The notes under the pieces were generated by a model that did no database searches, was not told where the DNA came from, and saw only the letters and a list, made by a program, of their open reading frames with translations. Of a stretch of 64,000 nt of DNA, positions 1-8,202 are shown piece after piece. Both the position numbers and the translations under genes were made by a program. Positions within the stretch are counted from its first letter, which is position 1; each line of letters begins with the position of its first letter. The DNA is from Crossiella sp. S99.2 (GTDB taxonomy: Bacteria; Actinomycetota; Actinomycetes; Mycobacteriales; Pseudonocardiaceae): assembly GCF_023094165.1 (NCBI RefSeq), contig NZ_JALMDK010000017.1, positions 62,001-126,000 of the forward strand. The letters run 5' to 3'.

Positions 1-720
1 CTACTGCTGGACATCGTGGACTCCTGTGCCGAACGCCTCTCCGCCACCGCGCTGCCGACGCTCGGTGGGATTGGCTGGAGCCGCGGCGCCGGCCAGGCTC
101 CGCTGGGCGGATTCTCGCACGGCTCAGCCGGTATCGGCTGGGCGCTACTCAAAGCCGCTGAGGTGCTCGGCAGCGACGAGGCCGGGGTGCTTGGCCAACA
201 GGCGCTGGCACACGACATCAGTCTGCGGATCCCGGGCGTGGACGCATGGCGGGATCTGCGGGACTTCGACGACCTGACCGGAATCGCACAGGAACACCCG
301 ACCCTGTGGTGCCACGGCTCCACCGGCATCGGCATATCCCGGCTACTGGCCTACCGCATGCTCGCCGATCCGGTCTACCTGAGCGAGGCCGAAGCGGCCC
401 TGCGTGCCACGGCCGCCGCTGGCTCGCTGGGAAACCACTGCCTGTGCCACGGTGACTCTGGCGGCCTCGAACTGTTCACCCTGGCCACGGAGACGCTGCC
501 CGCGGTGCAACGGTGGAAGCTGGAACACTCGCAGCGGGCCGATGCCCTGGTGACTTCCCTCGCGGTCACCGGTCCGCGGTTCGGCCGGGTCAGCGGCAGC
601 AACATCCCGGGTCTCCTGCTGGGGAAGGCGGGAGTCTGTCTTACGTTGCTGCGGCTGCTGGCCCCCGCCGGGGCGCCTTCGGTGCTCTGGCTTGAACCAC
701 CGGCGTGGAGCCGGTCATGA
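1..720 (+). CDS. Class II lanthionine synthetase (LanM), C-terminal cyclase part, 5' end outside window
   Basis: The frame is open from base 1, so this is the last 239 residues of a longer protein. It shows the LanC-like cyclase signatures in order: GFSHGSAGIGWAL, then WCHGSTGIG, then CLCHGDSGG, which together give the Cys, Cys-His zinc ligands of lanthionine cyclases. The ending (GVCLTLLRLL...PSVLWLEPP) is the typical C-terminus of LanM rather than of stand-alone LanC. LanM enzymes dehydrate Ser/Thr in a precursor peptide and add Cys thiols to form lanthionine rings. The next gene overlaps its stop by four bases (ATGA), so the two are probably translationally coupled. The N-terminal dehydratase domain and any upstream precursor gene cannot be seen. 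Confidence 0.85.
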   Translation, partial: LLLDIVDSCAERLSATALPTLGGIGWSRGAGQAPLGGFSHGSAGIGWALLKAAEVLGSDEAGVLGQQALAHDISLRIPGVDAWRDLRDFDDLTGIAQEHPTLWCHGSTGIGISRLLAYRMLADPVYLSEAEAALRATAAAGSLGNHCLCHGDSGGLELFTLATETLPAVQRWKLEHSQRADALVTSLAVTGPRFGRVSGSNIPGLLLGKAGVCLTLLRLLAPAGAPSVLWLEPPAWSRS

Positions 721-1304
721 CGGAGAACTCGGGCTTTCCGAACCTGGACGGCAAGCGGGTGCTCGTCGTCGGAACCGGCGCGCCTGCGGTTGTCGCACTC
801 CCCGAGAACATGCTGCGACTACGCCACTACTGCCAGGCAGTGGCGGCCCAGGTGGTGCTGACCAGAGCGGCGTTGAGGTTCATCACGCCTACCACCACCC
901 ACCTTGTCACCGGCGGAGATTTCATCACCGACGAATGGTCGGACAAGCCGTATCAGACCGCGCCGCACGTCGAGCTGGCCCAGTGGGCCGAGGCCGTCGT
1001 GGTCTATCCGGCGACCCTGCACTTTGTCGGCCGGCTTGCACTCGGTCTCGCCGACTCGCCGCTGTTGCTGGCATTGCAGTGCACCGCTGCCCCGATCGCG
1101 ATCGCTCCGTCGCTGCCGCCAGGCGGAATGGCCGGGCACGCCTACCGCGGGCATATGGCCAGGCTGGCTGAGCGGGCCAACGTCGTAGTCGTGCATCCGG
1201 TACTCGGCCGCAGCATGTCCACACACGAGGCCAACGTCGGCGCACCGGCCCGGTTCACCGACCTGCTGGCAGCCCTGGACACGCACCTCGCGGAGGCCCG
1301 ATGA
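717..1304 (+). CDS. LanD-like flavoprotein decarboxylase (HFCD family)
   Basis: A 195-residue protein of the EpiD/phosphopantothenoylcysteine decarboxylase fold. Visible landmarks are the N-terminal Rossmann-like VLVVGTGAPAVVALP, the His of APHVELAQWAEAVVVYPAT (the catalytic His region of EpiD), a GLADSPLLLALQC segment and a C-terminal NVVVVHPVLG. LanD enzymes use FMN to decarboxylate a C-terminal Cys of a lanthipeptide to an aminovinyl thiol. I chose the ATG at 717 because it overlaps the preceding stop as ATGA and has GGAG seven bases upstream; the GTG at 705 is less likely. It overlaps the sulfotransferase gene by four bases. The only peptide candidate seen here does not end in Cys, so its substrate is uncertain. 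Confidence 0.8.
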   Translation: MTENSGFPNLDGKRVLVVGTGAPAVVALPENMLRLRHYCQAVAAQVVLTRAALRFITPTTTHLVTGGDFITDEWSDKPYQTAPHVELAQWAEAVVVYPATLHFVGRLALGLADSPLLLALQCTAAPIAIAPSLPPGGMAGHAYRGHMARLAERANVVVVHPVLGRSMSTHEANVGAPARFTDLLAALDTHLAEAR

Positions 1305-2341
1305 GCACCCGCCCGCTTTTCTTTGTCGTCGGGACCGGCCGGACAGGTTCCACGGTGGTGTCACGGATTCTCAATCGGCATCCTGAAGTGCTGAGCCTCA
1401 ACGAGCTGTTCGTCTCGCTCGGCGGCAGGACCGCACTACCGGGCGGCGTGTTCTCCGGCGCCGAGTTCTGGCGGTTGCTCAGCGATCCGCATCCGGTGTT
1501 CAACCTGATGCTCCAGCGCGGTGCGCCGCTGCCCGAGTTCCTCTATCAGAACTGCCGAGGCCGCTATTCCCCCGCGATGGGAGTGCCCGCCATCAGTCTG
1601 ATGACATTGCCGCACCTCACCGATGACCCGGACCGGCTCCTCGACGACCTGGGGCGAGCCGTGCCACTGTGGCCAGTCCGCCCGGTTGCCGAGCACCATC
1701 GGGCGTTGTTCGCGATGTTGGCCGACCGCTTCGGCCGACGAGTGGTGGTCGAACGCTCGGGCCACTCGCTGGACTGGGTGCCGGCTCTCCGCGCCGCCTT
1801 CCCCGCGGCCAGGTTCATCCACATGTATCGTGACGGCCTCGACTGCGCCCTGTCGATGAGCCGGCACGCCGGTTACCGCTCGGCTGCGCTGGCCACCGAA
1901 ATTCTTGACCTTGCCGGAGTCAGCCGATTCAGCGAGCTGACTGAGCAACACCTCTCCCACCTGCCCGAAGACCTCGCCCGACTGTGCATCGAGGGCTTCG
2001 AGCTGGCCTTCACCCTGGACCGCCCGATTCCAGTCCAGACGTTCGGACGTCTGTGGTCGACCATGCTTGCGCGGGGGCTGCCGGCATTGGCCGAGATCCC
2101 CCATGCGCGGCTGACCACACTGCGGTACGAGGACCTCCTCGCCGATCCCTCGGCCGAGCTGTCTCAGCTCGCCGGTTTCCTTGGCGTGGAGGCCGACGCC
2201 TGCTGGCTTGATACCGCGGCCGACCTGCTCAGCCAGGACCCGGTAGGCAAGGCGGCGGCGCTGCCGCCTGCCGAGCTGGCGGCACTCCGGAATGCATGCG
2301 CCTCAGGAATGCGGCTACTCGGCGAACCTGTGCGTAGCTGA
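1301..2341 (+). CDS. PAPS-dependent sulfotransferase
   Basis: A 346-residue protein with the two PAPS-binding signatures of the sulfotransferase family: an N-terminal 5'-phosphosulfate loop GTGRTGSTVVSRIL (about residues 11-24), and a central 3'-phosphate-binding segment around FIHMYRDGLDCALSMSRH. ERSGHSLDW precedes the latter. The C-terminal part contains LRYEDLLADP, also typical. It transfers sulfate from PAPS to a hydroxyl or amine of the product. Its start overlaps the flavoprotein stop (ATGA), so it belongs to the LanM operon, and it ends 8 bp from the convergent SARP gene. An APS kinase gene lies 2.5 kb away and could provide PAPS. The acceptor is unknown; a peptide is inferred only from context. 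Confidence 0.82.
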   Translation: MSTRPLFFVVGTGRTGSTVVSRILNRHPEVLSLNELFVSLGGRTALPGGVFSGAEFWRLLSDPHPVFNLMLQRGAPLPEFLYQNCRGRYSPAMGVPAISLMTLPHLTDDPDRLLDDLGRAVPLWPVRPVAEHHRALFAMLADRFGRRVVVERSGHSLDWVPALRAAFPAARFIHMYRDGLDCALSMSRHAGYRSAALATEILDLAGVSRFSELTEQHLSHLPEDLARLCIEGFELAFTLDRPIPVQTFGRLWSTMLARGLPALAEIPHARLTTLRYEDLLADPSAELSQLAGFLGVEADACWLDTAADLLSQDPVGKAAALPPAELAALRNACASGMRLLGEPVRS

Positions 2342-2349
2342 TCCAGGTC

Positions 2350-3153
2350 TCAGAGCCGGAGCACTCCGTTCCGGACCCGGTTCTCATCGCGTTGCAGCAC
2401 CGAGAGGTGCAGATTTCGGAACTCCTCGGAAGGATCCAGGCCGAACTTCTCCGCCAGCGTCGAGGTGGCAGCCTGCCAGGTCGCCATCGCGCCCGCGATG
2501 TCACCGGCCAGGTAACTGGCCCGCATGAGCAGCGCCCACGACACCTCCCGGTACGGGGCCGCACCAACCATGGTCTGGAGGTCGGGAATCAGCTCAGCGG
2601 AACGCCCCTCGACCAACCTGACGTGAGCCAGCCGTTCCCGCACGGTCAGTTGTAGCTGCTCCAGCGAACGAAACCGTGCCTGCATCGTCCGGGAAGCCGC
2701 ACAGCCCTGACCGACTGGGCCCTGCCACAGCTTCAGGGCATGTCCGAAGCTGGCAGCTGCTTCCGCGAGGGCGCCTGCGCGGAGCTGGGCGCTACCCCTG
2801 GCCGCCAACTCGCTGAACTGGAACACATCGACCTGATGTGGCGGCACGAGCATCGCGTAGCCGCCGCTGTGGCCGACCAGAGTGGCCAACCGGTCAGCCA
2901 GGCCCTCGGCGGCCACGGTCAACTGTTGCCTGAGCCGCCAGACGTAGCCGCGCAGGTTCTCCCCCGCTGACTTCGGCGGGTCATCCCACAGCGATTCGAT
3001 CAGCCGCTCCCTGGTCACATAGCTGCCCGCCTCCAACAGCAGAGCGGAGAACAGCCCGCGAACCGTCGCTGACGCGATAGGCACTACGAGCTCACCTGTC
3101 ACCACCTCCACCCGGCCGGCCAGCCGGAACCGCATGTTCGTGTTCAGTGTCAT
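2350..3153 (-). CDS. SARP-family transcriptional activator
   Basis: A 267-residue regulator with the two-part SARP layout. The N-terminal OmpR-type winged helix covers about residues 1-90 and includes VTRERLIESLWDDPPKSAGENLRGYVWRLR. The bacterial transcriptional activation domain follows, rich in Ala/Leu helices (LVEGRSAELIPDLQTMVGAAPYREVSWALLMRASYLAGD). Proteins of this class (DnrI, ActII-ORF4, RedD) bind direct repeats and switch on antibiotic gene clusters. The ATG at 3153 is preceded by a GGGGGG run five bases upstream. It converges on the LanM-sulfotransferase operon and is divergent from a TPR regulator, so it is the likely pathway activator of the RiPP locus. Confidence 0.88.
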   Translation of the reverse strand: MTLNTNMRFRLAGRVEVVTGELVVPIASATVRGLFSALLLEAGSYVTRERLIESLWDDPPKSAGENLRGYVWRLRQQLTVAAEGLADRLATLVGHSGGYAMLVPPHQVDVFQFSELAARGSAQLRAGALAEAAASFGHALKLWQGPVGQGCAASRTMQARFRSLEQLQLTVRERLAHVRLVEGRSAELIPDLQTMVGAAPYREVSWALLMRASYLAGDIAGAMATWQAATSTLAEKFGLDPSEEFRNLHLSVLQRDENRVRNGVLRL

Positions 3154-3531
3154 TGTTTCCCCCCGAACCAGCCGCACCTATATGAAATCCCCAATTCCAC
3201 TGGCGGCGACAGCACACAGGACCGTCCTTAGTTCCCAAAGTGCAGAACAACGGCGTGACTATGTCAGACTCTACCCCCTATAAGCTCAGCCCAGCCATTA
3301 CAACGTCATTCTGCTCGGTTGAGAAGGCTTCTGCCGGGTCAGAAGAGTCAGCATGCCGGTCAGTCGAGGTCACCAGGACCGGTGACTGTCTGGTTATCCC
3401 CGGTCCTAGCCCAATGGCGTGCTTCTGGACCAGTCCGCAGCACGTCTGGACCGGTTGTGACAGCCTGGTTGCAGCCGCGAGTCACCTGGGGAGGCAACTG
3501 CGGGCCAAGACAGGAATCCGGGGGGATGTAT
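3154..3531. promoter_or_regulatory. Divergent regulatory region between SARP and TPR-regulator genes
   Basis: 378 bp with no convincing gene. It must hold the promoters of both regulators. Several related heptamers occur on the plus strand: TCTGGTT at 3389, TCTGGAC at 3424 and 3445, CCTGGTT at 3464, spaced 35, 21 and 19 bp. Spacing near two helical turns is reminiscent of SARP-box repeats but is too irregular to call. GGACCGGT also occurs twice. The base composition is lower in GC near 3240-3310 (agactctaccccctataagc), which fits promoter DNA. Confidence 0.4.
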
Positions 3532-4884
3532 ATGACGCCGGCGCGTGTTCCGCAGCTCACCGCCTATCTAGACAGATTGCGCTGGTCGCCTGAACGGCTG
3601 GCTCGCGAGCTCAACAAGACGTTCGGAGCAGGCACAGTGAGCGCCAAGGCGCCATACGGATGGCTCAAGGGTTCCTTTCCACGGGGCCAGGTGCCGGAGC
3701 TCGTCGCCGCCGTGCTTTCCGACCGGTTAGGCACTCCGGTCGAGGTCGGCCACATCTGGCCGGGGAGAAGGAACCAAGCCGAAGACCCCCTGCCCGAGGG
3801 ACAGATCAACCCGCCCTGGCATGCGGAGCAGGTCGCCAGTTCGCTGCGGCGGCTTGCGGTGCGCCGAGGGACAGCGGCCGCGATCCCCCCTCCGCTCACC
3901 GGTGAACCGCTGTTGTCCGTGGCGGTCGACTGGCTGACCGCGGACAACAGCCCCGTCCGGTCGCGTGCGACCGGCACCGAGGTCACTCCGGCGATGCTAA
4001 GGCATCTTGCGTTGCGGGCGGCACAGCTGCGGCAGCTCGATGAGTCCCACGGCGGTCTGGTCGTCGCCGACTGGAGCAGCCACGATCTGCTCTGGGTGAC
4101 AACCCTGATCAACGACGGTGCGTACGACTCGACGCTGGGGCGGCGGCTGTACCAGGCCGCCGCTGAGCTTGCCCTGATCGCTGGCTGGGTGTTCTCCGAC
4201 CACTGCCGGCACGGTGCGGGGCAGCGGGCTCTGCTCGTCGGGCTGCGGGCGGCCAAGCTGGCCGGTGACCGCCAACTGGGCGCCTACATTCTGTCGTGTA
4301 TTGCCTACCACCTCACCTGGCACGGCCATGCATCAGACGCGTTGCGCCTGCTGCGGATCGCGAGCAAGGGACTGGGCAGGGCCGTGGGCGGCCGGGTGCC
4401 CGCGGTGCTGGCTACGCGGCGCGCTCGCGCACACGCTCAGCTCGGCGAGAAGTCCGCCTGCACGCGCGCACTGACGGAGGCAGCGGCGTCACTCGACGGC
4501 GCGCGCGACACGAGCGAGCCGCCGTGGAGCCGCTGGGTAAGCCAGGCAGTCCTGGTGGCCGACGCCGGCCGGGCACACCTGGAGCTGGGCAACCCGGAGA
4601 AGGCCGAGCAGAACCTGATGAGCAGTCTGCGCCAGCTTGACGCGAACCAGCGCCGCAACCACCTGTTGCACTCCACTTCGCTCGCACAGGCGCGACTGAT
4701 GCTGGGCCAGGTCGACGGTGCGGTAGCGGCGGCCCGGCAGGCGCTCGCGCTGACCAGCACCGTGGAGTCCGGCCGCGCCCGTCAGCGACTGGAGTCCCTG
4801 CGCAGGAGTTTGACCGGCTACGACTCGGCGCTGGCTCGCGCTTCGGTGGAACAGATCAGAGAGGTCACCGCCTGCCGACTGTGA
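3532..4884 (+). CDS. TPR-type transcriptional regulator of the Streptomyces XRE/NsdA-like class
   Basis: About 450 residues. The N-terminus (PQLTAYLDRLRWSPERLARELNKTFG...APYGWLKGSFPRGQVPELVAAVLSDRLG) looks like a divergent helix-turn-helix in which the recognition region ends with the tryptophan-containing 'APYGWLKG' motif of actinobacterial regulators. The remainder is helical, with repeat-like segments (ALLVGLRAAKLAGDRQLGAYILSCIAYHLTWHGHASDALRLLRIA, ...AEQNLMSSLRQLD...AVAAARQALALT) consistent with TPRs. The ATG at 3532 has a GGGGGG run six bases upstream; the in-frame ATG at 3526 overlaps the end of that run. It is divergent from the SARP gene and ends 2 bp from the convergent APS kinase gene. 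The ligand is unknown. Confidence 0.7.
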   Translation: MTPARVPQLTAYLDRLRWSPERLARELNKTFGAGTVSAKAPYGWLKGSFPRGQVPELVAAVLSDRLGTPVEVGHIWPGRRNQAEDPLPEGQINPPWHAEQVASSLRRLAVRRGTAAAIPPPLTGEPLLSVAVDWLTADNSPVRSRATGTEVTPAMLRHLALRAAQLRQLDESHGGLVVADWSSHDLLWVTTLINDGAYDSTLGRRLYQAAAELALIAGWVFSDHCRHGAGQRALLVGLRAAKLAGDRQLGAYILSCIAYHLTWHGHASDALRLLRIASKGLGRAVGGRVPAVLATRRARAHAQLGEKSACTRALTEAAASLDGARDTSEPPWSRWVSQAVLVADAGRAHLELGNPEKAEQNLMSSLRQLDANQRRNHLLHSTSLAQARLMLGQVDGAVAAARQALALTSTVESGRARQRLESLRRSLTGYDSALARASVEQIREVTACRL

Positions 4885-4886
4885 AG

Positions 4887-5519
4887 TCACAGACCCATCG
4901 AGGCAAGCTGGGTCAGGATCGCCGCGGTCGCCTGGGCCGGGGACACTCTGGTGGTGTCGACCCGGATCTCAGGTCGATCCGGCAATTCGTACGGCGAGTC
5001 GATGCCGGTGAAGTTCTTCAGCTCGCCGCGGCGCGCCCGCCGATAGAGCCCTTTCGGGTCACGGGACTCGGCCACGGCCAGCGGGGTGTCGACGAAGACC
5101 TCACAGAACTCCCCGACGGCCACCATCCCGCGCGCCATCTCGCGTTCGGCGCGGAACGGCGAGATGCAGGCCACCAGCACTACCATGCCGGCCTCGGCCA
5201 TCAGCCCGGCAACCTCGGCGATCCGGCGTACATTCTCCCGCCGGTCCTCGACACTGAACCCCAGGTCCCGGTTAAGGCCAAACCGAATATTGTCCCCGTC
5301 AAGCAGGTAGGTGTGCCGTCCTCGCTCATGCAAGTGCTGCTCCACCAAGTCGGCGATGGTGGTTTTGCCCGCGCCGGACAACCCGGTGAACCACACGACC
5401 ATCGGCCGGTGCCGGTTCCGTGCCGCGCGCGCTGCCCGGTTCACCTTTGTCGGCTGCCTGTGCAGCTCGGCCGTCGGCCGCTCACCGGTACCTTGCGACC
5501 TCTGCCCACTGACCTGCAT
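4887..5519 (-). CDS. cysC: Adenylylsulfate (APS) kinase
   Basis: 210 residues. It has the Walker A loop WFTGLSGAGKTT, LLDGDNIRFGLNRDLGF (APS-binding region), RRIAEVAGLMAEAG, ACISPFRAEREMAR, and FVDTPLAVAESRDPKGLYRRARRGELKNFTGIDSPYE, all hallmark CysC motifs. It phosphorylates APS to PAPS. I chose the ATG at 5519 because GGAGG stands five bases before it; longer in-frame starts up to 5564 lack a good site. This is a stand-alone CysC with no sulfurylase or reductase genes beside it. It is next to a sulfotransferase-containing RiPP locus, so it probably feeds that sulfotransferase rather than general sulfate assimilation (inference from context). Confidence 0.9.
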   Translation of the reverse strand: MQVSGQRSQGTGERPTAELHRQPTKVNRAARAARNRHRPMVVWFTGLSGAGKTTIADLVEQHLHERGRHTYLLDGDNIRFGLNRDLGFSVEDRRENVRRIAEVAGLMAEAGMVVLVACISPFRAEREMARGMVAVGEFCEVFVDTPLAVAESRDPKGLYRRARRGELKNFTGIDSPYELPDRPEIRVDTTRVSPAQATAAILTQLASMGL

Positions 5520-5707
5520 CCAGGCCTCCGATTCTCCAAGCGTCCATAGTGGAGTGTCTGGCAAATCCCGTCACACAGTTCCAGCGGCCCAGTCCGGTTG
5601 ACGATTGAGCCGGCCCGCAGCACTTGGCCGCAGGACAAGGCGACTCGCAATCCCCTTGTGCTTGTGCCCCGGTGCGCGGCCACCCGTGTCCGGAACCCTG
5701 CGGAGGG

Positions 5708-6916
5708 TCAGTTCGGCTTGCCAACCGGACCGACCGGCTCGACAGCCTGAAGTCTCAACAGGGCGGCGACAATCTGTTCAGCGGCCTCGACGCCAACCTC
5801 CGCGCGGGCCTCGTCGAAGGTGGCTCCACCACGGGACAACAACAGCTCGACACAGCCGGCCGCCGGAGGCGGGAGAGTCAGCCGGTTGCCCCCGATCTCG
5901 AACTGGACGGCCTCCGGGTCCCGGCTCACCACACGGTGCGCGAGACCAGGCCGCGCCCGATAGCGCTCGGCCAACGCTGGGTTCTGAATGAGTTCGACCT
6001 GATCAAGCACCCTGGCGGGCATGGGTGGCAGGAACTGGAAGGCAGAATCGATCATGAGGTCCTCGACAAGCTCCGGAGCCGCACCGGCCAGTAGCGCCGA
6101 GAACCGGTCCGCCACCTCCTCCGTCGAGCCTTGCGCGCCGAACTCCGCACGCATCCACTCTCCCGCGGCCTGCCGTCGCACCAATGCCGAGTAGAGATCC
6201 TTGTGCGTGGTCGGATCGACCGAAACCGTCAGGTGCAATGACGGAACGCTGCCGGTAGTCACAGCACTGTGGACGGTGCCCCTGGGCAAGAACAGCGAGT
6301 CGCCGCACAGCAGGTCGATCTCGGTCAGCTCGGCGGCTTGCCGCACGATGTCCGCCCGCTGCGCGGCGGTCAGTCCCGACCAGGTCAGATCAGGGCTCGG
6401 ATTGCGCAACACCGGTGGATGCACGGACCATCGTTTGGAGCCGTGCAACTGGATGACGAACACGTCATGATGGTCAAAGTGCGGATTCAGGCCCTGCTCA
6501 CCAGCAGGCGTCAGGTACGCGTTGACCGCAACCGCCGCCTTGAGTTCCTCGGCCGCGATGCGGGCCAGTCGCCCAATCCGCCGATGCGAGTACTGAAGAC
6601 CGTGCAAGACCAGGGTGTATCCCTCTGCCAATGCCCGGGACACGGCGGCGTGATCAAGTGTCGTCTCCTGCCGACCACCTCGCCTGGTACGAATACGGCT
6701 GTACTGTCCAGATGGCATATCCTGACCGTTTTTGATCAGCCGTAGCCACTCGTGCGGATAGAATGGAGTACTGACCAGGTCATCGAAGTTCACCAGGTCA
6801 AACGCATCGAAGAACGCACCGAAGTGCCCCTCCAGCCGAAGATAATTCCCAGCCTTCCTTGCCGCAGCCAACTCGACCCCGGACAGGCCGAGTACCCCCT
6901 TGCCGGACGCAACCAC
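5708..6916 (-). CDS. JmjC/cupin-4 Fe(II)/2-oxoglutarate oxygenase (second copy)
   Basis: 402 residues from the GTG at 6916, which has AGGGGGAG seven bases upstream; the open frame extends to 6955 but without a better site. The iron-binding facial triad is visible as NPHFD (His146, Asp148) and LPRGTVH (His216), inside the typical FVIQLHGSKRWSVHP cupin strand. This is the ribosomal-oxygenase type of JmjC fold (YcfD/ROX family), whose members hydroxylate Arg or His side chains of proteins. It is the third protein gene of the leftward operon, 25 bp after the MFS gene. It is a distant paralogue of the oxygenase at 8203-9393. A role in hydroxylating the small peptide encoded at the operon head is inferred. 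Confidence 0.82.
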   Translation of the reverse strand: MVASGKGVLGLSGVELAAARKAGNYLRLEGHFGAFFDAFDLVNFDDLVSTPFYPHEWLRLIKNGQDMPSGQYSRIRTRRGGRQETTLDHAAVSRALAEGYTLVLHGLQYSHRRIGRLARIAAEELKAAVAVNAYLTPAGEQGLNPHFDHHDVFVIQLHGSKRWSVHPPVLRNPSPDLTWSGLTAAQRADIVRQAAELTEIDLLCGDSLFLPRGTVHSAVTTGSVPSLHLTVSVDPTTHKDLYSALVRRQAAGEWMRAEFGAQGSTEEVADRFSALLAGAAPELVEDLMIDSAFQFLPPMPARVLDQVELIQNPALAERYRARPGLAHRVVSRDPEAVQFEIGGNRLTLPPPAAGCVELLLSRGGATFDEARAEVGVEAAEQIVAALLRLQAVEPVGPVGKPN

Positions 6917-6941
6917 AAAGAATCTCCCCCTATTATTGAAT

Positions 6942-8183
6942 TCACCTCGGCGCAACGTTCTGCAACGGGCTTCGAAGAGCCCTGCTGGCGCTTGACAGCA
7001 AAGCTACCAGTGTCATAAAAGCGGCTAAAGCGACCATGTTCCACACTGGCCCCCACTCGGCAATCACGAAGCCCACCGCCAACGGGCCGAGCGGGGTCAA
7101 CACGGTAGTGAACAAAGTGAGCACGGAGTTCACCCGTCCACGGAACTGCTCCGGTATCTCGCGAAGCCGGGTCGCCCCGAAAGACACATTAGAAACCAGC
7201 GAGGCCACCGCAATGGGCGCGACGCAGATCGCGGTGAGCATGCCACCCCAGACCACTGCGGCACCCACCAGGCTGATCGCCATAAGCCAACGGGACAAGA
7301 CCAACACCGTGCCAACCGGAACGGTGTTGGTTATTCGAGGCGCCACTATCGAGCCAAGCAGCCCGGACACTCCGAGCGTCCCGATTACCAGTCCGACTCC
7401 ATATGGAGACAGCCCCTCCCCGGTCAGCTTCGCAGTGACAGCCAACGGAAAGGCCGTACCTACGATATTGGTCAGCCCGATGGAGACCGCGGCCATCAGG
7501 AAGAATGGTCTGGCACGAACCCAGTGCCAGCCTTCCCGAAGGTCACTTCGGCGATCACCTGGAACTGGCGCCGTGCGATCGCCGGACAGCCTGGCACGAA
7601 TCAACAATACACAGACACCGGAGACTAGGTAGGAGAGCGCGTCGGCGAGAAAAGGCAGTATCGGCGATATTCCGAACAGCACCCCGCCCAGCGCCGGACC
7701 AGCCAGGATGGCTACTCGAATACGGGCCTGGTTGAACGCGATCGCGCGAGCCAGCTCCGCTCTCCTGACAATCTGCGGAAGCGCGGCTTCTTCAGCCAGG
7801 TCAAAGAACGCGGCTGCGGCGCTCTCAACGGCTGCCACCACAGCCAGGTGCAACACCGAAACGTTGCCGTAGCAGAAGCTCAACACGACACTTGCAGCGC
7901 CGGCAAACCGTACTCCCTCACACACCAGCATGATCGTCTTACGATTCAGCCGATCGACCAGAACGCCTGCGGGAAGTTGCAGCGCGATGCCGGGAAGCAC
8001 CGCCGCGAAGGCCACCAGCCCGGCATCCACCGTGGACCCGGTCGTACCGAGCACGTACAGCGGAACCGCTAGTTGGACCATCTTGCTGCCGAGTGTGGAA
8101 CTGACCTGGCCGAACCACAACAGGGCGAAGTCCCGGTTCCGGCGAGTCGCGGCCCGGGTTTGCCTCGTCACTCGTTCCCACAT
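6942..8183 (-). CDS. MFS exporter
   Basis: 413 residues with about 12 hydrophobic segments and the MFS loop 2-3 motif in GVLVDRLNRKTIML. The N-terminus (NRDFALLWFGQVSSTLGSKMVQLAVPLYVLGTTGSTVDAGLV) matches the EntS/MFS_3 group of drug and siderophore exporters. I chose the ATG at 8183 (MWERVTRQ) because GGAGG lies ten bases upstream, and it starts 19 bp after the stop of the upstream oxygenase gene. The longer frame to 8285 would run into that gene. It lies between two JmjC oxygenase genes in one operon, so it is the likely exporter of the peptide product or the self-protection pump. Confidence 0.83.
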   Translation of the reverse strand: MWERVTRQTRAATRRNRDFALLWFGQVSSTLGSKMVQLAVPLYVLGTTGSTVDAGLVAFAAVLPGIALQLPAGVLVDRLNRKTIMLVCEGVRFAGAASVVLSFCYGNVSVLHLAVVAAVESAAAAFFDLAEEAALPQIVRRAELARAIAFNQARIRVAILAGPALGGVLFGISPILPFLADALSYLVSGVCVLLIRARLSGDRTAPVPGDRRSDLREGWHWVRARPFFLMAAVSIGLTNIVGTAFPLAVTAKLTGEGLSPYGVGLVIGTLGVSGLLGSIVAPRITNTVPVGTVLVLSRWLMAISLVGAAVVWGGMLTAICVAPIAVASLVSNVSFGATRLREIPEQFRGRVNSVLTLFTTVLTPLGPLAVGFVIAEWGPVWNMVALAAFMTLVALLSSASRALRSPLQNVAPR

Positions 8184-8202
8184 GACGCCCTGCCCTCCGA
8201 GC

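Noticed and set aside
3389..3470. SARP binding box made of TCTGGAC/TCTGGTT heptamers
   Set aside because: Spacing of 35, 21 and 19 bp does not fit the regular 11- or 22-bp period expected for SARP sites; kept only as a remark on the intergenic region.
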